A DNA stretch of 64,000 bases, from NCBI RefSeq assembly GCF_026000775.1, contig NZ_AP026830.1, forward strand, positions 2,007,056 through 2,071,055. The letters are read 5' to 3'. The stretch is from Vulcanisaeta souniana JCM 11219 (lineage in GTDB: Archaea > Thermoproteota > Thermoprotei > Thermoproteales > Thermocladiaceae). Below are positions 15,189-24,391 of this stretch, piece by piece; position 1 is the stretch's first letter, and every line of letters starts with the position of its first letter. Below the pieces are notes generated by a model. The model made no database searches. It saw only the letters and a program-made list of their open reading frames with translations, and was not told the DNA's origin. Made by a program: the position numbers and the translations under genes.

Positions 15189-15890
15189 TTACGACCTAAC
15201 AGCCCTTATTAAAAGGAAGATCCTAAGGTATGCGCGGTAAGTCACAATCTCACCCACGGTATGATTAACCAAGCTTCTTAACCATGAATGACCACCGATA
15301 TTCCTGACCGTGATCCTCATGGCCATGTAGTCCCTGACCTCCCTAGGTGCAACTATGGAGACCAATAACGGTAGCGCAAAGATTAGATAAAATAAAAGGA
15401 CTGCGTAGGCCAATGGGCTATCTGGTCTCCAGAACTCAAGGATAATTAACGATCCACCTCTCCTCAGCACCCTACGCGCCTCAAGAAGGGCAAGAACCTT
15501 ATTATTGAATTGTCTCAGTGCAAACGAAGTATAGACTACGCACATGGTTCCCTGCTTAAACGGCAAGTATTCGCCAACGCCAACCACCCTATCAACAACC
15601 ACAGAATGCAGATCACCCCTTAATCTAAGTCCATTAACTGCTGGATCAAGCATTATCACGGGTCTATGCCTAAGGCCGTTATTAAGAATGAACCTAGTCA
15701 TGGATCCATCACCAGCCCCAAGATCCAGCAAGTAACCCTCGCATTTATTCATTGACTTGAGGACTTCCTCAAATGCCCAATACCTGAGTCTCCTTAATTG
15801 AAAAAGGGTGATCACCGTATTAACCAACTCATAATTCGAGTAAGCAAAGACCTTATTCATCACATCCCTAAAGAACCGGGATAAGCTCAC
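15189..15890 (-). CDS. Class I SAM-dependent methyltransferase
   Basis: A 233-residue protein with motif I YLLDLGAGDGSMTRFIL, a motif II acidic strand PVIMLDPAV, and the post-I segment FKQGTMCVVYTSFALRQF. These place it in the UbiE/COQ5-like class I methyltransferases. Possible roles are quinone or lipid methylation, but the substrate is not readable. It is the last gene of a minus-strand run, 4 bp after the Pth2 gene. Confidence 0.75.
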   Translation of the reverse strand: MSLSRFFRDVMNKVFAYSNYELVNTVITLFQLRRLRYWAFEEVLKSMNKCEGYLLDLGAGDGSMTRFILNNGLRHRPVIMLDPAVNGLRLRGDLHSVVVDRVVGVGEYLPFKQGTMCVVYTSFALRQFNNKVLALLEARRVLRRGGSLIILEFWRPDSPLAYAVLLFYLIFALPLLVSIVAPREVRDYMAMRITVRNIGGHSWLRSLVNHTVGEIVTYRAYLRIFLLIRAVRS

Positions 15891-15894
15891 ACAA

Positions 15895-16260
15895 TCACCT
15901 TAGCAACTTTAACGAACCAGTGACCTTATTAATTAAATCCTCAGGCCCAGGCCCAATGGCCAACACGGTAATCGTGCCCGGAGGCAGTTCCGTGAGTCCA
16001 GCGTCCTCAACGAGAAATGTCGGTAAGCCTAACTTCTCAGCCTTCTCCCTAAGCCTAAGCAGTTCCTCCATTGAATTAACCACTAGAACAACCTTCTTCT
16101 GCCCAGAGGATTCCCAGGCCCTAAACCACTCAAGCCAGTTCCTCCTGCCATCCTCAATGATCCTGAGCACGGCCCCAACGGCCCCATGAGCCGCCTGAGC
16201 CGCAGTCTTACCGCAGGACATCCCAAGGTCAGTTCTAACCACAATAACCTGCTTATACAT
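15895..16260 (-). CDS. pth2: Peptidyl-tRNA hydrolase, archaeal Pth2 type
   Basis: 121 residues, the normal Pth2 length. It frees tRNA from prematurely released peptidyl-tRNA. Clear family marks are [21 protein letters not shown] (with the conserved lysine and histidine), [14 protein letters not shown], and the C-terminal [22 protein letters not shown] with the catalytic aspartate. Lies between a methyltransferase and an oxidoreductase remnant. Confidence 0.95.
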   Translation of the reverse strand: MYKQVIVVRTDLGMSCGKTAAQAAHGAVGAVLRIIEDGRRNWLEWFRAWESSGQKKVVLVVNSMEELLRLREKAEKLGLPTFLVEDAGLTELPPGTITVLAIGPGPEDLINKVTGSLKLLR

Positions 16261-16266
16261 GAGTAA

Positions 16267-16455
16267 TCACCTCAATGGGTTCCATTCATTGAGTATCCTC
16301 ATGGCTGCGTTATAACCAGGCGCACCAGCTACCTGCCCACCAAGCCACGTTGCATGATCAAGGACTAAAACATTTAGTCCAGCTTTGGTTAGGACTATGC
16401 CTGTGACTAAACCATTATATCCTGCATCAATTATTACGGTATCAACCATGTACAT
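16267..16455 (-). pseudogene. N-terminal remnant of an FAD-dependent oxidoreductase
   Basis: A 60-residue fragment matching only the Rossmann N-terminus of phytoene-dehydrogenase-like FAD enzymes: VDTVIIDAGYNGLVTGIVLTK, then LNVLVLDHATWLGGQ and APGYN. The usual GAGHNG nucleotide loop has changed to DAGYNG and the other roughly 400 residues are missing. There is no continuation in another frame, since pth2 starts 7 bp away. I read it as a truncated relic, though a short expressed peptide cannot be excluded. Confidence 0.7.
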
Positions 16456-16484
16456 TGAATAATTAGTATATTGTTTTAATAACC

Positions 16485-17474
16485 TTAACTAAGGAATCGT
16501 TTATAACGTTCCACGTACTTGCTCAGCGTATCAGGGGTTCTTATGGCCAGGGCGGCCGCGCCTATTATACCCACGTCATCGCCAAATTCCGTAAACTCTA
16601 TACGCGCTGGTTTAATAGGTATGGCTAGGTAGTGCCTTAGGTATCTCTCGATAAAGCCTTTAAACAAATCCTTATTATTAAGCGCCATTGAGCCACCCAG
16701 TACTATTATTTCTGGGTCGTAGGCGCTTATTACGTTCACTAACCCAGCAACATACACCCTAGCCAGGTAGTTATCAATAAAGTCCCTCGCAAGTTCATCC
16801 CCCTCGTAATAGGCTTGAAAAACCTCCTCTGTACTCACGTTACCATTTTTAGTGAGTTTATCGTATAGCCTTGACTTATAGGATTTTCCTTTAATGAATT
16901 CCTTAATGACCCTAGGTATGTTGGCGCCCGAGCCAAGGGCCTCCCAATGGCCGTAACCACCACAGCCGCATTGTATTCCCGAGTTTATGTCAATTACCAA
17001 GTGCCCAATTTCGTGGGCATTGCCGTCCTTACCAACGAGCAAGTGCCCATCAACTATGATCCCTGCGCCAATTCCGGTGCTAAAGGTCATGTAGATCAGG
17101 TTATCAGCACCCTTACCGATGCCGAATAGGTACTCGCCCCACACGGCTGCCATGGCATCATTGCCCAAAACCACCGGCATCCTGAATGCCTTTATTATTG
17201 GCTCCGCAACCTTAAACCTCCTGATGGGTGCATTTGGTGCCCAGGGGACGATGCCCTCCTTTAGGTCCAAGGGTCCTATGGAGCCTATGCCTATACCCTC
17301 AATACTGCTGTCCATGGCCAAGTCCCTTATTAGCCTTATAATCATGTTTGCTACGACATTCTCATCGCCGGTACTCGGTTGCTTAGTCTTCACTTTGTTA
17401 ATAACATTACCATTCTTATCTATGAGGCCAACCCTTATGTACGTAGCGCCAATGTCTACTCCAACATATACCAT
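16485..17474 (-). CDS. ROK-family sugar kinase (glucokinase-like)
   Basis: About 329 residues of the ROK family, which phosphorylates glucose or other hexoses with ATP. Seen: phosphate loop VGVDIGATYIRVGL at the start, the catalytic-loop region GNDAMAAVWGEYLFG, HEIGHLVID, and the zinc cluster CGCGGYGHWEALGSG. The C-terminal VLGGSMALNN loop completes the nucleotide site. No N-terminal winged helix is present, so it is a kinase rather than a ROK repressor. ATG 17474 (VYVGVDIG) is preferred over 17495, which would add a basic MKKQVVC extension. Confidence 0.9.
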   Translation of the reverse strand: MVYVGVDIGATYIRVGLIDKNGNVINKVKTKQPSTGDENVVANMIIRLIRDLAMDSSIEGIGIGSIGPLDLKEGIVPWAPNAPIRRFKVAEPIIKAFRMPVVLGNDAMAAVWGEYLFGIGKGADNLIYMTFSTGIGAGIIVDGHLLVGKDGNAHEIGHLVIDINSGIQCGCGGYGHWEALGSGANIPRVIKEFIKGKSYKSRLYDKLTKNGNVSTEEVFQAYYEGDELARDFIDNYLARVYVAGLVNVISAYDPEIIVLGGSMALNNKDLFKGFIERYLRHYLAIPIKPARIEFTEFGDDVGIIGAAALAIRTPDTLSKYVERYKRFLS

Positions 17475-17565
17475 ACAAACCACCTGCTTTTTCATCCGTT
17501 TTTAAGTTATTAGTCGTGATTGTTGGGTTTATAAACGGGTAAGCGATGGGATTTTACTGTGATTT

Positions 17566-18318
17566 ATGGCTAAGTTGGTTATAAAGCCCATAGCAGATGT
17601 GGTTAGTGAGGATGAGATTAGGAGAAAAACCGAGGAGTACCTAGATGAGATGCTTAGGGTGTCCAAGATTATTGGTGATGACCTATACCTCATAGATAAA
17701 CCTACCGGCAAAGCCACGCCGTCATACTTCAGCAACGATTGCTTTGTTAAGTCATTGATTAAGTTAAGGTTTGGTACCATAACCAATATGGATGGAATAA
17801 GGAACTTAGCAAGGGGTAGGGCAGTCCATGATCTTTACCAGGAATGGTTTAGGATCGTTAACCCAAGGGTTCACGTGGAGGTCGAGAGCGGGATAGAGAC
17901 AGCGGATACCTCGGGCAGGGCCGACATTATTTACATGCGTGAGTTCGATGGCGAGGAGATCTGGGGATTAATAGAGTTGAAAAGCTCGTGGAACCTGAAT
18001 GAGGATAGGGAAAGGAGATACCTCAAGCAAGTGGTCTCCTACATAGTTATGCTGGAGGAGACTGGAGTGGCAATTAGGGAGGCGTACCTAGTTACAATGA
18101 GGGATGTTAAATCACTACCCATAAACAAACTAAGAAGGGAGAATCAAAGCGTACTAGCCGAGCTTAAACTCCTTGAGTCATACCAGGGATGGCCAATAGA
18201 GCCTCCGGACCCATTGCTATGCATGAAATGCGAGTTGAGGCCTATTTGCACGACATACGCGATTTATAGGAGTAGCAAGTCCATTGCAGATACGGAGAAT
18301 GTGCACAACACCGAATAA
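17566..18318 (+). CDS. Solitary Cas4-like Fe-S PD-(D/E)XK nuclease
   Basis: A 250-residue RecB-family nuclease. The catalytic core is visible as GRAVHDLYQ (about residue 85), GRADIIY (about 116) and GLIELKSSW (about 136). One cysteine lies early (about residue 59, SNDCFVK) and three late (CMKCELRPIC, about 219-229), the arrangement that binds a [4Fe-4S] cluster in Cas4 and AddB. Cas4 trims prespacers during CRISPR adaptation, but no cas1, cas2 or repeat array is nearby, so a repair or mobile-element function is equally possible. It is followed by a Usp gene with a 32-bp gap and is divergent from the ROK kinase. Confidence 0.78.
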   Translation: MAKLVIKPIADVVSEDEIRRKTEEYLDEMLRVSKIIGDDLYLIDKPTGKATPSYFSNDCFVKSLIKLRFGTITNMDGIRNLARGRAVHDLYQEWFRIVNPRVHVEVESGIETADTSGRADIIYMREFDGEEIWGLIELKSSWNLNEDRERRYLKQVVSYIVMLEETGVAIREAYLVTMRDVKSLPINKLRRENQSVLAELKLLESYQGWPIEPPDPLLCMKCELRPICTTYAIYRSSKSIADTENVHNTE

Positions 18319-18350
18319 TACTTATTAACAGCAGTTTAACCCTTGGATCT

Positions 18351-18785
18351 GTGTCTTCAATATCAAAGATACTGGTGGGTTTTGACGGTTCAAAGGCTGG
18401 AGAGAAGGCCCTTGACTATGCAATAGGCATCGCCAAGAGATTCGGCGCTAAACTCTATGTGCTTCACGTAATTGAGGAAGGTAAGATAGCAATAGCGCCG
18501 GATTCCTCAATGTATCCCGCATTAATAGACACCATGGAGAGACAGGGTAGGGATCTTCTAAGTAAGGCCGTTGAGCGTGCTAAGAGCCTTAGTGTCGAGG
18601 CAGAGGGCTTACTTGAAATAGGCACTGACGCGGCTGACACGATCATAAATGTTGCGAATAACCTTAATGTCGACTTAATTATAGTTGGTTCGAGGGGATT
18701 AAAGGGATTAACGAGGTTCCTCCTGGGCTCCGTGAGTGAGAAGGTCGTTAGGTACGCAAATAGGCCTGTGCTTGTCGTGCATTAA
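18351..18785 (+). CDS. Universal stress protein, UspA family
   Basis: A 144-residue single-domain Usp from GTG 18351. It has the N-terminal ILVGFDGSKAGEKAL and the ATP-binding C-terminal motif GSRGLKGLTRFLLGSVSEK (G-x2-G-x9-GS), so it is of the ATP-binding class. These dimeric proteins accumulate in stress or bind partner transporters. It lies just upstream of an MscS-type channel. Confidence 0.92.
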   Translation: MSSISKILVGFDGSKAGEKALDYAIGIAKRFGAKLYVLHVIEEGKIAIAPDSSMYPALIDTMERQGRDLLSKAVERAKSLSVEAEGLLEIGTDAADTIINVANNLNVDLIIVGSRGLKGLTRFLLGSVSEKVVRYANRPVLVVH

Positions 18786-18828
18786 TGCCGTTAGGTTTAA
18801 AATACGTGATCAAGGAGGTTGTTTCATA

Positions 18829-19629
18829 ATGGTGGAAGTCAATGTTAGTAACGCAGGCGGTGGAGTAATTAACTTAGTCCCGGGTTGGGTTTGGTACGCG
18901 GTAATAGTTGTTGTTATATCCGTGGTCATGTATTTCGTACTTGACTACATATTTGATAAGTTAGTTAGGGCCGTGGTAAAGCTCTCGAGGAAGGGTGATG
19001 TTGAGAATGCAAGGTTTATCTTCAGGATAATGCTAGTGGTGACCATATTATCGGCTATAGCCTATGCCTTTAGGCAGTACTTAATAGTGGGTTCTCTGCT
19101 CATTATCGTGGCGGTCATACTAATACTGGGCACAAGACCAATAATTGAGGAGTACCTCACAGGTAAGCTCAGTAGGCTCGTTAAGGATTATTCACTGGAT
19201 GTTGGAGATCACGTGGAGGTCATGGGAATTAAGGGCTATGTGATCAAGCAAACATCGCTTGGGCTAATAATTAGGAGTTCACGTAATGAGTTAATTTATG
19301 TACCATATACGCTCATGCTAAAGAACGTAATTAGGAAGGTACCGCCTGCCGAGGGTATTGAGGTCAGGATACCGTTTAAGGTGCCCAAGGATGGTTTGCT
19401 TATTGATGACTTGCGTAAGGAATTGAATGACTATATGGAGGAACTAGGTATTGAGGATCCTCATGTGGATGTGGCTGCCATTGAGGATAAGTATGTGGAG
19501 TTGATTGCCAGAGGTACGTATAAGGACTTAAGGACCTTAGATGATGTTAAGTACTCAGTGCTTAACAGGGCCTTTGAATTATCAATGGAACTTGGCAAGA
19601 GATATAGTAGTGTGAGGAGTAATGAGTAA
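18829..19629 (+). CDS. Small mechanosensitive channel, MscS family
   Basis: About 266 residues with three membrane helices (about 15-40, 62-82 and 84-105) followed by the cytosolic MscS beta domain (LDVGDHVEVMGIKGYVIKQTSLGLIIRSSRNELIYVPY) and an alpha/beta tail. The LDVGD..V...G.V motif is diagnostic. Start at ATG 18829 is supported by AAGGAGG at about 18812-18818; a longer frame from 18736 would overlap the Usp gene. The channel opens under hypo-osmotic stress, and a TrkA-like potassium regulator converges on it, suggesting an ion-homeostasis cluster. Confidence 0.85.
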   Translation: MVEVNVSNAGGGVINLVPGWVWYAVIVVVISVVMYFVLDYIFDKLVRAVVKLSRKGDVENARFIFRIMLVVTILSAIAYAFRQYLIVGSLLIIVAVILILGTRPIIEEYLTGKLSRLVKDYSLDVGDHVEVMGIKGYVIKQTSLGLIIRSSRNELIYVPYTLMLKNVIRKVPPAEGIEVRIPFKVPKDGLLIDDLRKELNDYMEELGIEDPHVDVAAIEDKYVELIARGTYKDLRTLDDVKYSVLNRAFELSMELGKRYSSVRSNE

Positions 19630-19649
19630 CGCTATGGGATTATGCGCAT

Positions 19650-20312
19650 CTACTCCGTAGATAATTCCTTTATGAGTTTGTTAATACTTGCCGAGGGGCC
19701 GACTATTACTAATTCGTCATTACCCTCGACAACATAATCACCACTTGGCTTAATGGTTCTGCCTGACGTGATTACGTATGGCACCGCTACTTCATAATTA
19801 TCAACGATATAACTAATTTGTTTACCTATTATTTGCGATTTTTCATCAACTCGTATTATTACAAAGGAAAGGTTCGTTGATGGGTCCGTGAATATTGATT
19901 CAGCCACTCTCTTCGTTAATATGGCTTCTATGGCACTCGTTACTAGGTCTTCCACGTTTATCATGGATGTAATATTTAGTTCCCTGAATAAATCCTCATT
20001 ACTCTTATTATTAACCCTCGCAATTATTATTGGCACGCCCTTTCCTACGGCAATACTACACGCTCTATGATTTAGTTCATCATCATCCGACAACGCCAAG
20101 AATAGTTCGGCCTTATCAATACCAACTTCGCTTAATACATCCTCACTGCCAGGATCACCCCTATACACCAGTGCCGATGACTTAAGCGCCTTGAATGCCC
20201 TTGAGCACGCCTCATCGTTTGAGTCGACAATGACTATTTCATACTTATCCATTAGTGTCTTGGCCACGTTAATGCTTATGTTATTTGCCCCAACTATTAT
20301 GGCAATCCTCAA
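19650..20312 (-). CDS. TrkA-like potassium-transport regulator (RCK/KTN)
   Basis: 220 residues: an RCK-N Rossmann domain (MRIAIIVGANNISINVAKTL, then EIVIVDSNDEACSRAF and the AELFLALSDDDELNHRAC motif) plus a TrkA-C domain from about residue 140. Such proteins bind NAD(H) or nucleotides and gate Trk/Ktr or potassium channels. The usual GxGxxG loop reads GANNIS, weaker than normal, so nucleotide affinity may be altered. No Trk membrane subunit lies in the window. Confidence 0.85.
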   Translation of the reverse strand: MRIAIIVGANNISINVAKTLMDKYEIVIVDSNDEACSRAFKALKSSALVYRGDPGSEDVLSEVGIDKAELFLALSDDDELNHRACSIAVGKGVPIIIARVNNKSNEDLFRELNITSMINVEDLVTSAIEAILTKRVAESIFTDPSTNLSFVIIRVDEKSQIIGKQISYIVDNYEVAVPYVITSGRTIKPSGDYVVEGNDELVIVGPSASINKLIKELSTE

Positions 20313-20379
20313 TATAAATCACCAACTGCATGACATAGGTGGAAGCCATTTAAATTCATTATTACCTAGGCATTAAACT

Positions 20380-20684
20380 GTGAATGCGAAGGATTGGGTA
20401 GATCTCGTAATGGACGGATTAAAACTCTCATACGCGCCATACAGCGGGATTAAAGTAATCGCATTAGCCATAACGCCCGACGGTAGGTATATAGAGGGAA
20501 TGTGGAGAATTCATCCCTAGGACTTACGGTATGCGCCGAGAGTGTTTCCATATTCAATGCCATATCAAATGGAGAAAGGAAGATAAAGACTATAGTACCA
20601 ACATCAAACTTAGATAAACCGATACATCCCTGTGGAGCCTGTATAGTGGGTGTTTTCTATGATCTAACCCGTAATAATGATTAA
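20380..20684 (+). pseudogene. Frameshifted cytidine deaminase
   Basis: Two frames together encode one cytidine deaminase of about 100 residues. The first, from GTG 20380, reads to IALAITPDGRYIEG and stops at 20520. The second frame restarts there with NVENSSLGLTVCAESVSIFNAIS and continues to HPCGACIVGVF, ending at 20684. The zinc ligands (CAE and PCGAC) are in the second frame. The shift is one missing base around 20496-20500. The deamination motifs are intact, so this is a recent frameshift or a sequence error. It diverges from the TrkA-like gene. Confidence 0.75.
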
Positions 20685-20735
20685 CACGTAGTAATTAAGC
20701 CCCTTAAGTTAATTATTACATTTTAATTTCGTAAG

Positions 20736-21361
20736 TATGACGCTAATTATAATAATGAGTATCTCTACCTTCAATTGAAGCGTAGAGGATTTAATGATGC
20801 GAAGGCTATTGCGGACGAGCTCCACGGCGCTGGTTTTAATGCATTGATTGGCAGGTACGGTAGTTACTCAAGAGCTTATTTGAATGAAGATGAAATTGCG
20901 AAAGACCTGTAACTCCTTTTGAGAGTTCTTGAGAGGATGCCTAAGGATTCTCTTGAGAGTGATAATAAGGAGAGGGTTCAGATTATAGCAAGGGTAATTA
21001 CGAAATTGAAGTATGGCGGTAATGGGTTTTCAATATTTGTTTAACGCCAGGACTTATGGGCGTTGTGGCTCCTCATTCCTTATGTTTTGTCTTCAAGCAA
21101 TGAGCGAGTTTGGTGTTGAGAAGGTGATCATCGTTCATGGCAGTAAGACAATAAGTCATAGCCTCACGGAGTTGTTCCCAAAGCCATTCAGTGACTGGAG
21201 GAAAGATTAATTTAAGGTTTCAAGGCCTGTTCGATTCAATAAAATTATTATCTTCACCACTTAGCTTAAGCGATTGGGGTTTCTCTCAGTACATATTGAA
21301 GCTTGATGGAGTTGGGAATAACTTGGTTAATTGGTTCGTTCTTCCGGAATTGGTGCATTAA
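20736..21361 (+). pseudogene. Decayed coding region, unknown protein
   Basis: The frame from 20736 has coding-like composition (NEYLYLQLKRRGFNDAKAIA...) and is cut by an in-frame TAA at 20910. It then continues (LLLRVLERMPKDSLESDN...KLKYGGNGF) to 21044. The reading then appears to shift into another frame (FNARTYGRCGSSFLMFCLQA to SDWRKD, ending at 21210) and again near 21210-21361 (SDWGFSQYILKLDGVGNNLV). There is no initiation codon at the front. The pieces are compatible with one gene of about 200 codons broken by a stop and two frameshifts. No family recognised; possibly one of the multicopy repeat families of Thermoproteales. Confidence 0.45.
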
Positions 21362-21561
21362 GGTTTTCTCTTTAATTCCCTGGGTGTTTTCAGTTTCAAA
21401 ATAATTTCCCTAGCCTCCCTACCATTTCCTGCCCTAGCTATTATTGATGCTTCCTCGATACGTATTAAGTAGCCGCAGTAGGGGCACTCGTGGGTTTTAA
21501 CTGTGTCACGAACAACGGAGTAATTCCCGCACCTGGGGCATGTAATAACTAGGTACATCAA
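21358..21561 (-). CDS. Small zinc-ribbon protein (DUF1922-like)
   Basis: 67 residues with one zinc ribbon at the N-terminus (CPRCGNYSVVRDTVKTHECPYCG), then a helical basic tail ending ELKRKP. The CxxC...CxxC spacing and the YLVITCP start fit the DUF1922-like single-ribbon proteins of archaea. The role is unknown; nucleic-acid binding is a guess. It converges on the decayed gene and its start region shares the gap with nrdJ. Confidence 0.7.
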   Translation of the reverse strand: MMYLVITCPRCGNYSVVRDTVKTHECPYCGYLIRIEEASIIARAGNGREAREIILKLKTPRELKRKP

Positions 21562-21710
21562 GTACCTAGTGTATACGGGGTTTTATTACTTTCAGGTTTA
21601 ATCACACAACTCTAGAGTTGGGCGAAGTAATATATATTCCTTACAAGCGTGTTCATGCTGGTTTATTTTATCTTATTTCATTATTAATAAAGTAATTTAA
21701 ATTCTGGATT

Positions 21711-24386
21711 GTGTCATTAAGTACTGAGGCAGTAAGTAAGGTGGTTGGGATAAAGATTCTGAAAAGAAATGGAACAACAGAGGACTTTTCAAGAGATAAG
21801 TTAGTCCGTTCTCTTAAACTTGCGGGTGCCCCAGACCCTGACCTTGTAATTAAAGTCCTAAATATTAAGGGTACCGTACCAAGTAGTGAACTGTCAGATA
21901 GGGTTCAACTTATCATGCTTAACATGGTCACTGATGACTTAAGATGGCATGATGCGGCTAGGAACTACCTACTATGGAGTGTGTATAAGCAGGTTTGGGG
22001 TAAGGACGTTGTTAAGGCAATTAATGATGGAAGAGCCAAATTTGAAGATGCGTATAGAGAGGGCTTTAGGACTTGGTTTAGGGCCGGTCTTGAACATAGG
22101 ATTTGGGATTCGGAGATGAGTGCTTGGTATGCCCAGCACATTGATGAACTGGCTAAATACCTCGACCCAAGTAGGGATCTACTACTTACCTACAATGGCG
22201 TTAGAACGTTAATGAGTAGGTACTTGTTGAAGAGACTCGATGGAACATTCTTCGAGACACCCCAGTACCTATGGATGAGGACGGCAATGGGCGTAGCCTA
22301 CGCGGAGCTTAAGTATGGTGGTGATCCAATAACGTGGTCAAGGAGGTTCTACGACCTAATGAGCCAGTTAAAACTAATGCCCAACTCACCAACGCTTTAC
22401 AATGCAATGACGAGACTTGGGCAACTCTCTGCATGTTTCGTGGTGCCCATTGATGATTGCCTATCCAGGGAGAGCGACACAAATAGGGAGGATCCAGAGT
22501 GCAACTTCGGAATAATGGATGCCCTAAGACTTGCTGCATTGATATTTCAGTCAGGCGGCGGTGTTGGTTATAACTTCGGTAAGTTAAGGCCTGAGGGTGA
22601 TATTGTCAGGAGCACCACTGGGATAGCCTCTGGCCCGCTCAGTTTCATGAAGCTCTTTGATACGTTAGTGGACACAATTAAGCAGGGCGGTAAGAGACGC
22701 GGTGCCCAAATGGGCATGCTCTTCTGGTGGCACCCCGACATTGAGAGATTCATAACTTCAAAGAGTGGTGAGCTTAAGGATGTTCAGCTCCAGAACTTCA
22801 ACATAAGCGTCGCCATAGATGACTACTTCATGCAGAAGGCACTTAAGGGTGAGGACGTTTACCTGGTGAACCCGAGGGAGTGTCCATGCCTATACAAGAC
22901 CTGGGGTGAGGAATTCGTTAAGTGCTATGAGGGTTGTGTTGAGGCTATAAAGGCTGGTAAAATAAGGATTTGGAGGAGGATTAACGCCAAGGAGCTTTGG
23001 GACAAGATAGTTAAGTCAGCGTGGGACAGTGGTGATCCAGGACTATGGAATAGGGACTTAGCCAATTACATAAATAATGAAAAATTACCGGGTGAGGTCA
23101 TAAATGCCACTAATCCATGTAGTGAGGAGAGCCTTTATGATTTTGAAAGTTGTAATTTAGGTAGTATTAATTTGGTGAAATATGTTTATGATGGTAGGAT
23201 TGATTGGGATTCCTTGGCTAGGGATGTTCAGTTGGCCGTTAGGTTCCTTGACGATGTTATCGATGTTAATAAGTTACCGCATGATAGGCTTAGGAAGAGG
23301 GTCCTTGAGACTAGGAGGATTGGGCTTGGCACCAATGGTCTTGCTGATACATTAATAGCCCTTGGTCTTAGGTATGACTCACCGCAGGCGCTAGCCGTAT
23401 CTAATGAGTTGGCTAGTTTCATTGCTAGGATGGCTGTTAGGGCGAGTATTGAGTTAGCTAGGGAAAAGGGTGCTTATCCAGCGTATAAGCATGGTGATTG
23501 GGCTGAGGGTGTGTTGCCATGGACAAAGCACAGGGAGAGACTTGAGAAATTCTCAAGTACTGTTGATAAGAATTCTGTTGAAGAGTATCTTAAGGTCCTG
23601 GATGCGGGTTATAATGATCCTAGGGTTAGGTCAGTAATTGACGGAGCTACGGCAGTACTTAGGGGCTACAGGGCCTTGGATGGTGAGTTGTCAATAGATG
23701 TAAGTACAATAGGTATTAGGAACGGTTCAATAATGAGCATAGCCCCTGAGGGCTCTAGGAGTTTGATTGCCGGCGTTAATTCAAGTATTGAGCCTCTCTT
23801 TGCTATCGCCTACATAAGGAACCTATCAATTGGAAAGCTAATTGAGTACAATTATACCGCTTTGAGGCTCTTGATGGTTACGAAGACGCTTGATGGGGTG
23901 ACGAGGAGGTTCGTAGAGGAGTACGGAATACTGCCAAGGGATCATCCATTGGCTAATCTATTGAGGACTGCCCATGAGATTCACTGGAAGTGGCATGTAT
24001 ACATGCAGGTGACTTGGGCGAAGTGGAATGACTCAGGTGTTAGTAAGACAATAAACATGCCTAGTGACACGCCTATTGAGGATGTTGAACAGGCATATAG
24101 GCTTGCCTGGTTGTTGAATGCCTTTGGAATAACCGTGTATAGGGATAAGAGTAAGTCTGTCCAGGTAATATACACGGGTGTTAAGAGCGCTGAGACTAAA
24201 CCCGTTGTTGAGGCTAAGGTGGAGTCCAGGCCTAAGATTGAGGCCAGGGTCAGCTATACATCATTGTCGTCACTTAAGGATAAGTTGGTCAGGATTAAGG
24301 GTAACGGGGAAAGTATTGAGGAAGAAATGCAGGAGGAGCTTGGTGAGACTGATGACCCGTACTGTAAGACCGGGTCCTGCGGCTAA
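21711..24386 (+). CDS. nrdJ: Adenosylcobalamin-dependent ribonucleotide reductase (class II)
   Basis: An 891-residue class II reductase, from GTG 21711. It has an N-terminal ATP-cone (residues about 10-95, GIKILKRNGTTEDFSRDKL), the substrate cysteine SACFVVP (about 240), the radical motif NPCSEE (about 466), and ends with a cysteine pair (YCKTGSCG) that re-reduces the active site. It makes deoxynucleotides without oxygen, so the cell needs vitamin B12 or salvages it. No activase genes and no inteins are seen. It ends 5 bp from the convergent end of the reverse gyrase gene. Confidence 0.95.
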   Translation: MSLSTEAVSKVVGIKILKRNGTTEDFSRDKLVRSLKLAGAPDPDLVIKVLNIKGTVPSSELSDRVQLIMLNMVTDDLRWHDAARNYLLWSVYKQVWGKDVVKAINDGRAKFEDAYREGFRTWFRAGLEHRIWDSEMSAWYAQHIDELAKYLDPSRDLLLTYNGVRTLMSRYLLKRLDGTFFETPQYLWMRTAMGVAYAELKYGGDPITWSRRFYDLMSQLKLMPNSPTLYNAMTRLGQLSACFVVPIDDCLSRESDTNREDPECNFGIMDALRLAALIFQSGGGVGYNFGKLRPEGDIVRSTTGIASGPLSFMKLFDTLVDTIKQGGKRRGAQMGMLFWWHPDIERFITSKSGELKDVQLQNFNISVAIDDYFMQKALKGEDVYLVNPRECPCLYKTWGEEFVKCYEGCVEAIKAGKIRIWRRINAKELWDKIVKSAWDSGDPGLWNRDLANYINNEKLPGEVINATNPCSEESLYDFESCNLGSINLVKYVYDGRIDWDSLARDVQLAVRFLDDVIDVNKLPHDRLRKRVLETRRIGLGTNGLADTLIALGLRYDSPQALAVSNELASFIARMAVRASIELAREKGAYPAYKHGDWAEGVLPWTKHRERLEKFSSTVDKNSVEEYLKVLDAGYNDPRVRSVIDGATAVLRGYRALDGELSIDVSTIGIRNGSIMSIAPEGSRSLIAGVNSSIEPLFAIAYIRNLSIGKLIEYNYTALRLLMVTKTLDGVTRRFVEEYGILPRDHPLANLLRTAHEIHWKWHVYMQVTWAKWNDSGVSKTINMPSDTPIEDVEQAYRLAWLLNAFGITVYRDKSKSVQVIYTGVKSAETKPVVEAKVESRPKIEARVSYTSLSSLKDKLVRIKGNGESIEEEMQEELGETDDPYCKTGSCG

Positions 24387-24391
24387 TGAGT

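Noticed and set aside
18736-18828. Longer N-terminus for the MscS protein
   Set aside because: It would overlap the Usp gene and lies before a strong AAGGAGG site that serves ATG 18829.
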